A stretch of 64,000 nt of DNA from Candida dubliniensis CD36 (taxonomy: Eukaryota > Ascomycota > Pichiomycetes > Serinales > Debaryomycetaceae), in assembly GCF_000026945.1 (NCBI RefSeq), contig NC_012861.1:1612001-1676000 (forward strand), given 5' to 3'. Positions within the stretch are counted from its first letter, which is position 1, and the number at the start of each line of letters is the position of its first letter. The notes under the pieces are model-generated. The model saw only the letters and a program-made list of their open reading frames with translations, made no database searches and was not told the DNA's origin. The position numbers and the translations under genes were made by a program. Shown here piece after piece: positions 21,701 through 29,752 of this stretch.

Positions 21701-22324
21701 TATTTAGAGAACGTAATCAGCATGTTGGAGCATTTCGCTGAAAAGGAGTTAAACCTTGTCCAAACTTTAGTAATGGGAGAATTTACAGAGACTGTGTATT
21801 TCAAAAACTTATTCAAGTTGACTAGAAACCAAAGAGAGCGTGTTTTCAATTTATCCAATAAATTGCTCAAGAATAAGCACGCAGAAATAAGAGAGTCAGC
21901 TGCTGAGACATTATCAGGCTTGATTCATATATCACCAGTAGAAGAAGTAGAAGGGTTGGTTGAAAAGTATAGTGACCTTTATTCTAAAGAATTAGATAAA
22001 GTGAGAAGGAAATACCGAAAAACTGGTTATAAGAATATGGAAAATGATGATATCATAAAATTGCATGGTGCCACTTTAGGTTTAGGTGCATTAGTACATG
22101 CATTTGCGTTTTCCTCACCACCACCAAAATGGGTTCCTAAAATATTAACTACATTGGCAAACAAGTCAACCGGTATACCGGGAATTGTTGGTAAGACTGC
22201 AAAAGAGTCCTTAGGGAAATTCAAAAAGAACAGACAAGACAGCTGGCACATTGACAGCAAAGTATTTACCGAAGAACAAATACAAGATCTTGAAGGTGTT
22301 CTTTGGAAGAGTTATTTTATATAG
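15722..22324 (+). CDS. BLM10: Proteasome activator Blm10/PA200
   Basis: 2200 residues, a giant HEAT-repeat protein that caps the 20S proteasome core and acts in core assembly and ubiquitin-independent turnover. Family features: the N-terminal YARSKPRTLNLPSLLPYKIES block, a disordered acidic insert of mostly Glu/Asp (about residues 195-230), long helical repeats, and the C-terminal Blm10 domain ending near SPPPKWVPKILTTLANKS. The last residues are WKSYFI: Blm10/PA200 proteins normally end in a hydrophobic-Tyr-X motif that docks in the core pocket and opens the gate; here the penultimate residue is Phe (TTT codon at 22316-22318). The gene is intact over 6.6 kb with no intron. Confidence 0.94.
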   Translation: MLPIEKKTKVDKVPKTNVSAPVPLKHVPHPVPKVASLDHLKQQIFEQDGPLRSLTPNTMGQVQRHMVRRPSFGTIVTTREKHYNLDYPEDPEELTKLQLDPASRFYARSKPRTLNLPSLLPYKIESPQDQAKFLSHIVSHLYIAIKTLDIQGSLSVSAKDLAALKDVISDVDLALETNLFEMNNEPSCDEGNDESISDDFEISDDEEEEEEEEEEEEDEEDQGDRDATTQHKKSPKSAAVVGVKTWSHELMVWLKMKYDMPITLRVNLARVYYAICLCRGQHVNLKTYIRIFELLTKDQLLLYSHGLRLPWEDLCRELELHFAAIDVGLTIFEKKDHKQLIKLASRANYFFERDCLPKIYERIGSYFAVNSSALVMSSLSLFPTVFTPKGVEDENDIRHYIQSFFYMWEKLNKTNGFDVQISSRLGIIAMSTLSTINDDIETRKFLKLGKFGIFTADQMQYMMNTLINSLSIMMDKYSSMKLKYFHGFASTIVFSMIGDSALAEGGILNHLRTLVNAIESYIHPSNTGDWTKPISKMILALIYQFHKRYNSEVESRGFYNNIPEEFKLSRNVVKEFVSILLPIVKIGIQSKKEKVGSDYISALQLLAFLEPEYVLENTLLDIYESMEGVISTHRVSTALSTIETLSRFIVSTPVYRVHATRILLLALPGIDSNDLEKTMQSLEVFTSIANYAPFYDLTNGEGDSMLALEFTQGHIDYLKRKIYDGNIESFQVDADLEVQALKSSTSAFKDLIKSLTQRLTLLLENLPDPEISVGLESGLAVSLPKFLYIIFESISDDLFKHFRSDFFEFVFNNTYHTIATTVSEICGGIIKRDPKAFKKNARILIEKIKDEIHENEAGGYKGGVDIVPRDQALFWYLTILNEMIGNAGNQIIDMSSEVYELSFFLMEKVKSPVVFPSAYLVNQVLQTVTKIKVNECRLISPAYEQEYGIDEKCWGGFWNQSIRFSKENITFDWFIPSEQDVTFAVDFFNAHVSKSLENSMRLIHEYEKEKNSILKSSSGVVDDIRLMLLYLAYSLSGVSFLLDPSFEENIPKINHDGESIQQRLLLLKQIRELARVSNQREDSIDEGTPEYMEKIINDLTNEDFDILSEFEQGDNDLRDSKKQEEENRGREKDDESIISKPASPSQTPMARFEAKSFPLSRSESVAPAYDESGRATPQINGVHMSSMNPAITFREKSLYTSNYFFGTGLENRKFADLYSKVHKTRELIGKSLHVIYKFLMENFPDNTKIFKDFLFVIGIWFSDMGRERALDASHAKINYGYVSYLQTINRVRKPFTRIAIGARLELYHLFRVALHATSRTETSLDKLLLEDVVKLSVSTYSNISANAQSILVDAMKRLNGSYSLIIKSAFKHLAKALEMDDHQRIESGLSIFAIKKIRARLQTDFYNIYRYVDLLYRCLNVDNQNVYSSAYVLYSNVRKGLTPPSSVCLLNESAIDSIRPPDQFIDLEIKAVKLAKENKRKIYFEKLEKLQEKILADESTNGHWKITVLSLELLLNLQSYLEIPTRLDILLLFHKEAALDHPLISRKALQGISGVVNKLCTLTKYNYDIKLMYDLNFVSPHLTIVDTRPDHGVSYKAKWQEELQNTEYPNYYIDYKPSVGWLFWKDSLLAVNPAPFYKLDLNPSDLETLKTFSEFISKDWVLKIVKLWVTDAEVNSSFQVMDVFVIAALVVLVSNAYTKNFSFHDLVSIIDEIYVPDEKSAHIITAQLIIGILFGSKTMSPEFWEERDEYVSKYLKRILNEDLSPDNQGIWHVFSAFLPGHTDVRRFPKVIDVILNFQLDPNSDTAFKDSTRIAYMRGVIGSISWRLGNSDKVLEFCMKNINNRYAAVRSQIGNLMAVLSFNYYVESISDSKTFIQNCNRKEGLMLYDGRDKCKIVTIIPELFAQIEHWRKECQHLTPQEILKTNYIYTATTVLIWIRQELNTNLSIMFEFYVCLHIIPFLLELIYLREVCQLGNIDPITVLKKVSQIPYTTDYLENVISMLEHFAEKELNLVQTLVMGEFTETVYFKNLFKLTRNQRERVFNLSNKLLKNKHAEIRESAAETLSGLIHISPVEEVEGLVEKYSDLYSKELDKVRRKYRKTGYKNMENDDIIKLHGATLGLGALVHAFAFSSPPPKWVPKILTTLANKSTGIPGIVGKTAKESLGKFKKNRQDSWHIDSKVFTEEQIQDLEGVLWKSYFI

Positions 22325-22565
22325 TGTGAAGTGTGTGTTAGTTATTTACATTTTAAATTTACAGTTGAATTAGAACTACAATACAGGGGGGAGAGGAATA
22401 TTTGGATAATAAAATTACAAATATAAAATAACAAGAAGTACACAGACAAAAGTAGCTCTATTTATTATTTTGTGAAACGATTCTCTTTTATTCTTATTTC
22501 ATAAACGAATTGGAATTTAGTTACAAGGTTCAGTCTCAAATTAAATGCAAACTTCTTCGACATTT

Positions 22566-23675
22566 CTATGTTAAATTAGTAACCTCAAACAAAAAATCTG
22601 AAAAGCTTATTGTGGCAGTACCAGACAAATCCTTATCATATTTCTTGAACACATCTGTTAATTTTCTCAAATATACTAATAGTTCGATAAAATTATCAAA
22701 TCTCAATTTTCCAACTCCTCCACTTTCTAATAAAGCATACTTTTGAAACAAATTTAATACCAAATCAATATCCAATTTATAACCAATTTGTTCCAATATC
22801 TTTTGGAATTCCCCAAAGGAAATATCTCCGGATTTATTAGTGTCAGCTTGAATAAATAATTTCTTGTAAGCAGAAAGATATTTCCACAAGGAAACAAACT
22901 GTTCAAAGTTTAATGATTTTGTAGCCGAGTCGGGACCACAGAAAAGATTGATCATAAGCCTTATAGTAGAGTCTTGAAATCTGGAACGGTCAAAGTTCAA
23001 CAACGCATGCGACAATTCCTTAGCGGAAATTCTGCCAGATCCATTTATATCAACTTTTTCGAAAACTGATCTCAATTCGCCCTCTAATTTTTGCTTTGAG
23101 GAAGTGGTTGCAGTTGTTTTAGTGGTTTCTAAGGAGTCCCTGGAGACATTATGCTTTGAATAATGTCCATTATTGGAAGTTTGTTGTTGGTATTGAGGAG
23201 CTTGGCTAGGTTGTGATGGTGCGTGTTGTTGATATATTTGTTGTTGAGCCGGTGGAGGCAGAGAGTACGATGGACGTTGTTGGTACTGCATTGAAGGTGG
23301 AGGTGGTGCGTTACCATATTGTTGTTGTGGAGGAATATTCTGATAAGGTTGTTGATAGCCTCCTTGTGGTGGCACACGAGAATGGCCTGGTGCCTGTTGG
23401 TAGTATTCTTGTTGTGGAGGTTGATTGTATTGCTGATATTGCTGTTGGGGTTGTACTTGCTGTTGTTGATAGTGCGGCGATGCCTGTTGTGGTTGCGCTT
23501 GTTGTTGTTGTTGAGGAGGCGGTCTGTATGAAACCTTATATTGATTCTGCTGCGCTTGCTGAGGATACTTTCTGTTCACATTATTATGATGGGAGTGATG
23601 ACTGGATTGAGAGCTATGATGTTGCAGTTGCAGATAGGATTGTTGAGGCGTGGGTTGAGGAGGCAAATCGTCCAT
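22566..23675 (-). CDS. PEF1: Penta-EF-hand calcium-binding protein (PEF1/ALG-2 family)
   Basis: 369 residues. Residues 1-180 are low-complexity, rich in Gln, Pro and Tyr, with many CAA/CAG runs. Residues 195-369 form a penta-EF-hand domain: loops DINGSGRISAKEL, ADTNKSGDISFGEF and DKDLSGTATISF carry the acidic positions, while others are degenerate, as usual. Yeast Pef1 acts in polar bud growth and cation-dependent membrane association. The Gln/Pro-rich tail is longer than the short one of mammalian ALG-2. The repeat tract is likely variable in length between strains. Confidence 0.9.
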   Translation of the reverse strand: MDDLPPQPTPQQSYLQLQHHSSQSSHHSHHNNVNRKYPQQAQQNQYKVSYRPPPQQQQQAQPQQASPHYQQQQVQPQQQYQQYNQPPQQEYYQQAPGHSRVPPQGGYQQPYQNIPPQQQYGNAPPPPSMQYQQRPSYSLPPPAQQQIYQQHAPSQPSQAPQYQQQTSNNGHYSKHNVSRDSLETTKTTATTSSKQKLEGELRSVFEKVDINGSGRISAKELSHALLNFDRSRFQDSTIRLMINLFCGPDSATKSLNFEQFVSLWKYLSAYKKLFIQADTNKSGDISFGEFQKILEQIGYKLDIDLVLNLFQKYALLESGGVGKLRFDNFIELLVYLRKLTDVFKKYDKDLSGTATISFSDFLFEVTNLT

Positions 23676-24375
23676 GTTTATAAAAATTAGAATAGGTCAC
23701 TCGACTAAATGAATATACAAAGGGTCTGTTGAACTAGAAGTTGTAACACGATAATAAATAGTTATGAATGCACCCTTTTTTGTTTTCCTTCAAATATGTA
23801 TCAAAAATAAAAACAACTAATGATGACAGTAGTAAAAAAAAAAAATATGAGTATCAACAATTTAAGTATCCTGACTTTATTTTGAAATTGGGGTTGTATG
23901 GCTAATTTTAATTTGTTAATTATTATTCTTATTCCTTTTTTTTTTTTCCTTTGCTTTTTTTTTTTGGTTCTCTCTGTCAAAACAACAAATCTATGAAAAA
24001 GACACTACACTACAACAACAAAAATAGGGAAGGTTGTGAAATAACCAAAATTGACCGAAACACACGATCTCTATAATCCTTACAATGTTAATTTTGGTTT
24101 TATATGTGATACCCAAAGTTGTAGCGGGACTAATCCTATCTGATTTGCTACACCTCTTACCCATTTGTTTATGCTTAATATTATTTTTTATTTTATATAT
24201 TGTACATGAAAGTATTCATGGTAAAAAAAAATTGAGCTACTACATATATATAATAAATAGTTCACTCCCGTTCATTTAATATTTTTCCCAACATTAACTA
24301 ATGGACAAAACATAATTAAACCTAAAATACAAAATGCTGCAAGGACCTCATAGTGCAGTTTTTTCTCTAACATAT
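23676..24375. other. Intergenic region between PEF1 and RPS10
   Basis: 700 bases with the PEF1 promoter and RPS10 3' flank; T-runs at 23938-23948 and 23957-23965. A 64-codon open frame on the plus strand at 24085-24279 would encode a very hydrophobic peptide, but AT-rich DNA gives such frames by chance and I do not call it. Confidence 0.4.
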
Positions 24376-25058
24376 TTAGTCTCTAGCTCTACCTCTGTAA
24401 CCACCTCTTCTTGGACCGCCTCTTGATGGTCTTGGTCTTTCAGCTGGAGCATTCTTCAATCTAGTCAATGGCAAGATACCTTCTGGAATGTTCAATTCAG
24501 TTCTCAAGAATTCAACACCTTCGTCAGTCAAGGTGTAGTAGTAGTATTGCCATGAGAATTGAGTCTTGACGTAACCTTTAGAAGTCAAAGATTGTAAAGC
24601 CTTGATGACGTACAAGTTTCTGGTATCAATTTCATCGTGCTTTGGTTGGTTGTAGTCTTTTTTAGCAACAACGACACCCTCTATAATACATGTGTTAGTA
24701 TATCCAAGTTTTTATTCTTCATATTTTATTTAGATATGTCTTGAAACGTGATATGGCCAAAAAAAAAGGTGTAGTTCATTTATATGTTGGTTGGTAGTCT
24801 AATATAAACGCCCCCAGTAAAATATAAGTTTCCTTTGAATAGTAATTACTGAATCTCTTCGATATGTTATTGCTATGAATATTGAAATCTTTCTTTATGA
24901 ATATTGTTTATGATATAATTTGTCTATCTTTCATGAAATTTCGACTTATTGGGACTCCTTTAAAAATGCCATATTCTGTTCCAGTCTCTAATTCATATTT
25001 ACATACCTTGGAAGAGGTATTGGTGGATCTTCTTTCTGTCTTCTTTTGGAATTAACAT
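24376..25058 (-). CDS. RPS10: Ribosomal protein eS10, two exons
   Basis: Two exons on the minus strand: 25007-25058 (52 bases, MLIPKEDRKKIHQYLFQ and the first base of the next codon) and 24376-24680. The 326-base intron (24681-25006) starts GTATGT and ends TAG, with a perfect TACTAAC branch site at 24694-24700. Joined, they encode 118 residues of the 40S ribosomal protein eS10, with the conserved core LYVIKALQSLTSKGYVKTQF and WQYYYYTLTDEGVEFLR. The C-terminus is Arg/Gly-rich (RGGPRRGGYRGR). The open frame seen over exon 1 in another phase is a shadow. Confidence 0.96.
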
Positions 25059-25459
25059 GCTGTGACTCTAGTTGATTGATAGTATTAAAAGAACCAAACT
25101 TCAATTTTTCATTTACTAGATTCCTTTTTTTTTTCTTTTCCTGTTGGTAAGACTGTAATTGTGCGAAAACAGTGTATGTCTTGAATAGTGAGCAAAAAAA
25201 ATTTTTTTTTATTAGTAGTGTCAAAAGGATAAGAAATGTGCACGTGTATGTTATGCCATTAGGGCTATAGCCCTAGATTTGGCGTGAATTAAAAAAAAGA
25301 CACTCACACAAAATTATCGTTAACACTAGTCTTTACACCCTTTGTAGTTGTGTGTTATTGAATCGCCAGTGTAACCGTGGGCTACTACTTTAATTAAATC
25401 ATTATTAAAATGTTTCATTATTGCTATAAACATTATTGGCTGAGTACATATATACATTT
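25059..25459. other. Intergenic region between RPS10 and SIT1
   Basis: About 400 AT-rich bases: RPS10 promoter plus SIT1 3' flank. It includes A/T homopolymers at 25195-25210. The motif gggctatagccct (25260s) is a short palindrome. No gene seen. Confidence 0.4.
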
Positions 25460-27271
25460 CTAAACATCTGCTTGTCTTTTCTTGAATCTGCTAAAAAAAT
25501 TGCTTAATGAGTCCTTTTTTTCTTGCTTTTCAACATCTTCCAAACTTTGCTCATTGGTTAATTTGTGGTCTCTCATAAAGAGTGCCGATACTATCATAGG
25601 AGCAACAAATGCAATACAGACACTCATCAATACTCTTTGAACTTCACCGTAAGCTTTGACTGCAGCCTCTCTTTCTGGGGACCCCCAAACGTAAGTTGCA
25701 ATAAACGTGTATGGATCAGTATAAACGCTTGTAGCTAAAGTAGCATCACTAAGGTATTTGACTAATCTTGAGTACAACATTTGCGACCAAATTGCACCTG
25801 CCACTGATGAACCAACAGCATATCCAATTCTGTAGGTGGTAAACAATGCTGATGAAATCACAGCCATGTGTTCATGAGTAACACAACTTTGTGCACTGAC
25901 ATTGATTGGGTAGGAAAAGAACCCGGTACCAAATCCCATCAAACACATACCACCAATGATCCCTGCATGAGCATGCAACTGGGATCTAAAGTGGTACATG
26001 ATACCAAATGCAACCATCCACATAGCACATCCAAATACGACAAATCCTTTCACACGTCTAAAATAAACAACAAATAACCCGAAAATGAAACCCGTGACAA
26101 CGGATACAAATGATGAAAGACTTGCAATTCTGGTAGCCGATGATTGCGATTCATTGACTGCCACCATTAACACTGTGTACAAAAAGTTAGATTCAACAGC
26201 GAAAACAAAGTCTAAAAAGAAGGAAATTGTAACGACCGACCAAATACCTCTATCTTTCATTAAATGAAGTGGTACAATTGGGTCTCGAGCTCCGTAACCT
26301 TCCCATAAAAGGAACACGGGAATCAAGACACCTCCAATGACTATTGGTACAATGATGTGAGCTTTTTGCCAAGTTTCCTTGATACCACCTGCAAGTGTCA
26401 ATGGGACCAATAAACAACCCAATGATACAGTTAACACCAATAATCCAATAACATCTAATCTCCAAAACAAGTACTTGGTAAATCCTAATACCCCCAATTC
26501 CTGGAACTTTGTTTTACGTTGTTTGAAAACTCTCCACTCTTCGGTTTTACCAGCTAACCAACGCATGTGAAGCATACAGCACACAAGAGGAATACACGAC
26601 AATGGAAGTATAAAAGCCCACATCCCGATCCCCCATTTCCATCTGGTGCCAATAGCAGCAGTAACATTACCGGAGATCCAAGTGTTGATAATGAACGGGA
26701 ATGACGGACATAATGTAAAAAATAATCTCCATCTCAAACTTGAGAAATCAGACAAAATGAATAGCAACATAATAATAATACCACTGTATCCGATTTGGTA
26801 CAAGACGGCACCAGCAACATAAGCATTGATGGTTGGCAGCTGGCATTCAATAATAGTACCAACAACATAAAACAAAACTGCAACAATGAACAATTCTAAC
26901 CGTCCCAAGACATCAGACAATCTTGCATAGACCGGTTGACTTGCTGCTGCCACCACCCCAGTAATAGCGTTAACCGTTGTTAATAAACTGTGTTCTGACC
27001 AACTGGCAGTTGCATAAGCAGTGTAAACATATCGAGTTTGACTATCGAGACCATAAGCATAACCACAAAGAAATGCAGAAAACCCTAAAAGCAATTTGAA
27101 CCAAAACGTGTGTTTCCATTGATTAGCTAAGATTTCTGCTTTTTCGACCCCAATGGATTTTTCCTCCACTATTGCCTTTTCAACTATATCGGAGGGGGAA
27201 AATGTTTTCTCGTCTCCCGAAAAACGTTTATCTTCTTCCGAAAAGTGATTATTAGACTGATAAGATGTCAT
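25460..27271 (-). CDS. SIT1: Siderophore-iron transporter of the major facilitator superfamily (SIT1/ARN1)
   Basis: 603 residues with about 14 predicted membrane segments, the siderophore-transporter (ARN) branch of the MFS. It imports hydroxamate siderophores such as ferrichrome-type iron chelates across the plasma membrane. Hallmarks: GFSAFLCGYAYGLDSQTRYVYTAYAT in the first span, ARLSDVLGRLELF (MFS motif A), and the late YRIGYAVGSSVAGAIWSQMLYSRL segment that typifies ARN transporters. Charged cytosolic tails at both ends (FSGDEKTFSPSDIVEKA; lysine-rich end). Its upstream region carries GATA-type sites. The assignment to SIT1 is strong because C. albicans has a single close member of this type. 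Confidence 0.93.
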   Translation of the reverse strand: MTSYQSNNHFSEEDKRFSGDEKTFSPSDIVEKAIVEEKSIGVEKAEILANQWKHTFWFKLLLGFSAFLCGYAYGLDSQTRYVYTAYATASWSEHSLLTTVNAITGVVAAASQPVYARLSDVLGRLELFIVAVLFYVVGTIIECQLPTINAYVAGAVLYQIGYSGIIIMLLFILSDFSSLRWRLFFTLCPSFPFIINTWISGNVTAAIGTRWKWGIGMWAFILPLSCIPLVCCMLHMRWLAGKTEEWRVFKQRKTKFQELGVLGFTKYLFWRLDVIGLLVLTVSLGCLLVPLTLAGGIKETWQKAHIIVPIVIGGVLIPVFLLWEGYGARDPIVPLHLMKDRGIWSVVTISFFLDFVFAVESNFLYTVLMVAVNESQSSATRIASLSSFVSVVTGFIFGLFVVYFRRVKGFVVFGCAMWMVAFGIMYHFRSQLHAHAGIIGGMCLMGFGTGFFSYPINVSAQSCVTHEHMAVISSALFTTYRIGYAVGSSVAGAIWSQMLYSRLVKYLSDATLATSVYTDPYTFIATYVWGSPEREAAVKAYGEVQRVLMSVCIAFVAPMIVSALFMRDHKLTNEQSLEDVEKQEKKDSLSNFFSRFKKRQADV

Positions 27272-28784
27272 ATTAACAAAAAAAAAAAAGAAGACCTAAT
27301 TAATTCAACAGCTTTCAAGTACGTGAAGTTATATCCTGGTTTGATTTCCCTTTTCTTTCAGTGATGCTGTGGGAGCTATAGGCTTTACTGATATTTTCTC
27401 TTACAGATAAAATAATCACGACCAACCAAGGAAAAGAGGGGGGGAAACTGATTTGTATTTATAGTACAAACAGTAGAATAGAATTTTTTTTTTTTTAAAT
27501 AATAGAAACAAGTGAAATCAACTAGAAGAAATGACGTGAAATTAGCAAAAAAAAAACAGCTTTTCGGCAAGAATAATATAAATTTAGATATCCACAAAAA
27601 CAAAAATGCCGTATCTACAAACATTACAGGAAATCCTGTGACAGATAAAAAAGTTTCAATTTGAAAAGGGATGAATTTACGTTAATTGTCCAACAGTGGA
27701 ATTACTTAGCAATTAAAGCGTGGTTTATACTACTAGAGATTGAATTAAAATTGAACTGGTTCATAACAGCTTACAAATGAAAATATGAGAGATGATCTGA
27801 CATAGAAAGGAGAAGTTTCTGTTTTTTTTTTTTCAAAAGTTATTTCCTCCACCTCCTCATGACAATTCTGAAGTTGCTCATCACAATAGATTTTTCTGAT
27901 AAAATTGATTTAATAGATTAAACACAACACAAAAAAAAAATCTTCGCAAATAAAAAGAAACTCTTTCTCTATTGTTAATTTTATTTCATTTTTTTCTTAG
28001 GCTTAATTAATTGAATTTATTGGCCGCAATCGTAAACAGTTCTGAAAATGGACACTTTTAATTGGCTATAACAACTATGAGACCCCAAATACCCAACTAG
28101 GCTTCATTTCCGAACTTGGAATTGGTATTTTTGTGTTAAACTGATGGTTTTTCACTCACGTATCTGCTGATTAATTAAGAAATTTTTTTTTTTTTTTTTT
28201 TACTTTGTACACACGTACATTTATAATTGTGTATTTCTTTTTGAGAGACCTCACTGTTGAAATGAAAAGAAATGGGTCATTTACTAAACTGCTGTTGTTT
28301 ACATTTGTAGTTATGGCCAGTTTAATTAGTGTTGAATTTCAGTTTTAGAGATGAGTGACAAATGAATTAACAATAAAAACCATTTGAGGTGGTCAATTAG
28401 CCATGAAATAACGGGAAAGAGAAAGAGATGCATTCTGTGATTGGGCGCTATATACTGTCTTACAACAAGGAGGGGAAAAGCTGAACAAATTCCTCTTAAT
28501 CTATAGAATTGCTCTCAACCCATTTTCGTTGTAAATGCTAGTATAACACATAAATTTCATGCATTTCAAATTCTAATGAAAGCAGGCACCTCGATGACTT
28601 GAATTAGAATTGTAGAGCTTGGTCGTGGTATTTCAGATTGAACTGATTACCAATATTCAACGACTACTTCTTAGAGGATTGGTTGCATTTCGAGACATAT
28701 TCCGTGTACTGGGACGACAACCATACAAAAGAACTCATGTGCCTCAAAATTTGACTACTCCAAGCTTTTGGCGTAATCGCGCTA
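27272..28784. other. Long intergenic region between SIT1 and RPR1
   Basis: 1513 bases, mostly AT-rich, with T/A runs at 27483-27495, 27821-27831 and 28182-28200. It holds the SIT1 promoter. The last 150 bases become GC-richer and should contain the RPR1 leader and internal Pol III promoter; a B-box-like TTTCGAGAC sits at 28688-28696. Confidence 0.5.
27405..27648 (-). promoter_or_regulatory. Candidate GATA-factor sites upstream of SIT1
   Basis: AGATAA occurs at 27405-27410 and 27643-27648, 134 and 372 bases upstream of the SIT1 start, with a further TGATAA at 27898. Iron-repressed fungal transporters are controlled by the GATA repressor Sfu1/Fep1. Three ATTGG (CCAAT on the gene strand) lie at 28061, 28121 and 28440, which could serve the Hap complex. 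In AT-rich DNA such six-base motifs are common, so this is suggestive only. Confidence 0.3.
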
Positions 28785-29113
28785 AACTCGTCTGATTTCG
28801 TTTCGCATTGACCCGTCAACACAAGGAGTTTGCTTATAAACTCATTATCGACCAACGCGGGTGGGAAATTCGGTGGTACGCTCCATCCTTTACAAATTTT
28901 GCTCCTGAGAGCTTCTTCCTTAGCGTGAAAGCGCATGGGCGGTGTTACAAGAAATATACACGGAGTTTTAAGGCTGTAAAAGGCTTACTTCGTATGGGAA
29001 TGGCGCCGTGGATGGTTGGCTGTAGGTATTCAATTACCACAAGCTGTTTAGTGCAATATGCGAACTTGAAGTCAACTTCAAGCACCCGATACCGATCATC
29101 GACTTGAGACAGG
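28785..29113 (+). ncRNA. RPR1: RNase P RNA
   Basis: The catalytic RNA of nuclear RNase P, which trims the 5' ends of pre-tRNAs. Conserved blocks match yeast RPR1 as I know it: GGTGGGAAATTCGGTGG at about 28860-28877 (CR-I), GCTCCTGAGAG near 28902, GAAATATACACGGAGTT near 28950, GTGCAATATGCG near 29051, and ACCCGATACCGATC at 29084-29097 (CR-V). Pairing supports it: P2 from TTCGCATTG (28802-28810) with CAATATGCGAA (29054-29064), and P1 from CTCGTCTGAT (28787-28796) with ATCGACTTGAG (29098-29108). The ends are estimated from P1. Eight T follow at 29122. The length of about 330 nt is near that of other yeasts. The region is locally GC-rich; the open frames over it are chance. Confidence 0.93.
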
Positions 29114-29121
29114 TTTTAGTC

Positions 29122-29129
29122 TTTTTTTT
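29122..29129 (+). terminator. Pol III terminator of RPR1
   Basis: Eight consecutive T on the RPR1 strand about ten bases past the P1 helix, the expected stop for RNA polymerase III. Confidence 0.75.
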
Positions 29130-29350
29130 ACAGTTGTCGATCAAGCAAATTGAGTGAAGCTGGTGTTTCGTTTCTCTATTTTTTCTTTTTCAGAGTATGT
29201 TTTTTTTTTTTGAAAACACCGGTTCGAACTTTCAAAGATCGGAAAAAAACAAAAAGGGAGTAAAAAAAAAAATTATTGTCATTGAAAATGCAGAGACATA
29301 CAAGATTCTGGAGGAATTGTTTATCCTATTTCAAGTAATACAACAATTCC

Positions 29351-29560
29351 ATGATTTTTGCAAGCATACGACGAATTTTCCAATCATTTCGAACTGAAGA
29401 GGAGGAGCGATTGTATTCTCGGGCAGCGTTCTTTAACTTGCTAGGGTTTCTTGGTTCTTGTGTTTTGTTTTCCTTTGTTGCCCAACGATTATCACGTCAC
29501 CCAAGAGAACTAGCTCATATCGCCAGAGCAGATGCGTTAATCAAGGCAATTAGGTCATGA
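29351..29560 (+). CDS. Small predicted membrane protein, 69 aa, function unknown
   Basis: ATG 29351 to TGA 29560. The N-terminal 20 residues are basic (MIFASIRRIFQSFRTEEEER), then LYSRAAFFNLLGFLGSCVLFSFVAQRL gives one membrane segment (about 27-46), and the tail is amphipathic with charged residues. A positively charged, Ser/Phe-rich start plus one span suggests a mitochondrial inner-membrane protein, but this is inference. Its low asparagine content and balanced codons set it apart from chance frames in the neighbouring AT-rich DNA. It converges with MRS4, 192 bases away. I do not recognise the family. Confidence 0.55.
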   Translation: MIFASIRRIFQSFRTEEEERLYSRAAFFNLLGFLGSCVLFSFVAQRLSRHPRELAHIARADALIKAIRS

Positions 29561-29752
29561 TGATTATCCGGTCAGGTCACCGGAATCAGCAGTGTAACAG
29601 GTATAGAGAACAAGTTCTATTGGCATAAAAAACAAAGAATAGAAGAAGTATTAAGACCTGGTTAATATACAAATAGTACTAAAACAAATCGTTATCTGAA
29701 ATTATTTACAAATTAGAAAAATAAATACCAAGCAGTATGATGTCTATGAAAA

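Noticed and set aside
24085..24279. 64-codon hydrophobic frame on the plus strand
   Set aside because: It is AT-rich with no conserved features or recognised family; chance frames of this kind are common here. Would reconsider if conserved in sister species.
28664..29107. Two open frames (minus 28664-28936, plus 28808-29107) over the GC-rich block
   Set aside because: They lie across the RNase P RNA, whose conserved helices explain the sequence; frames there arise by chance.
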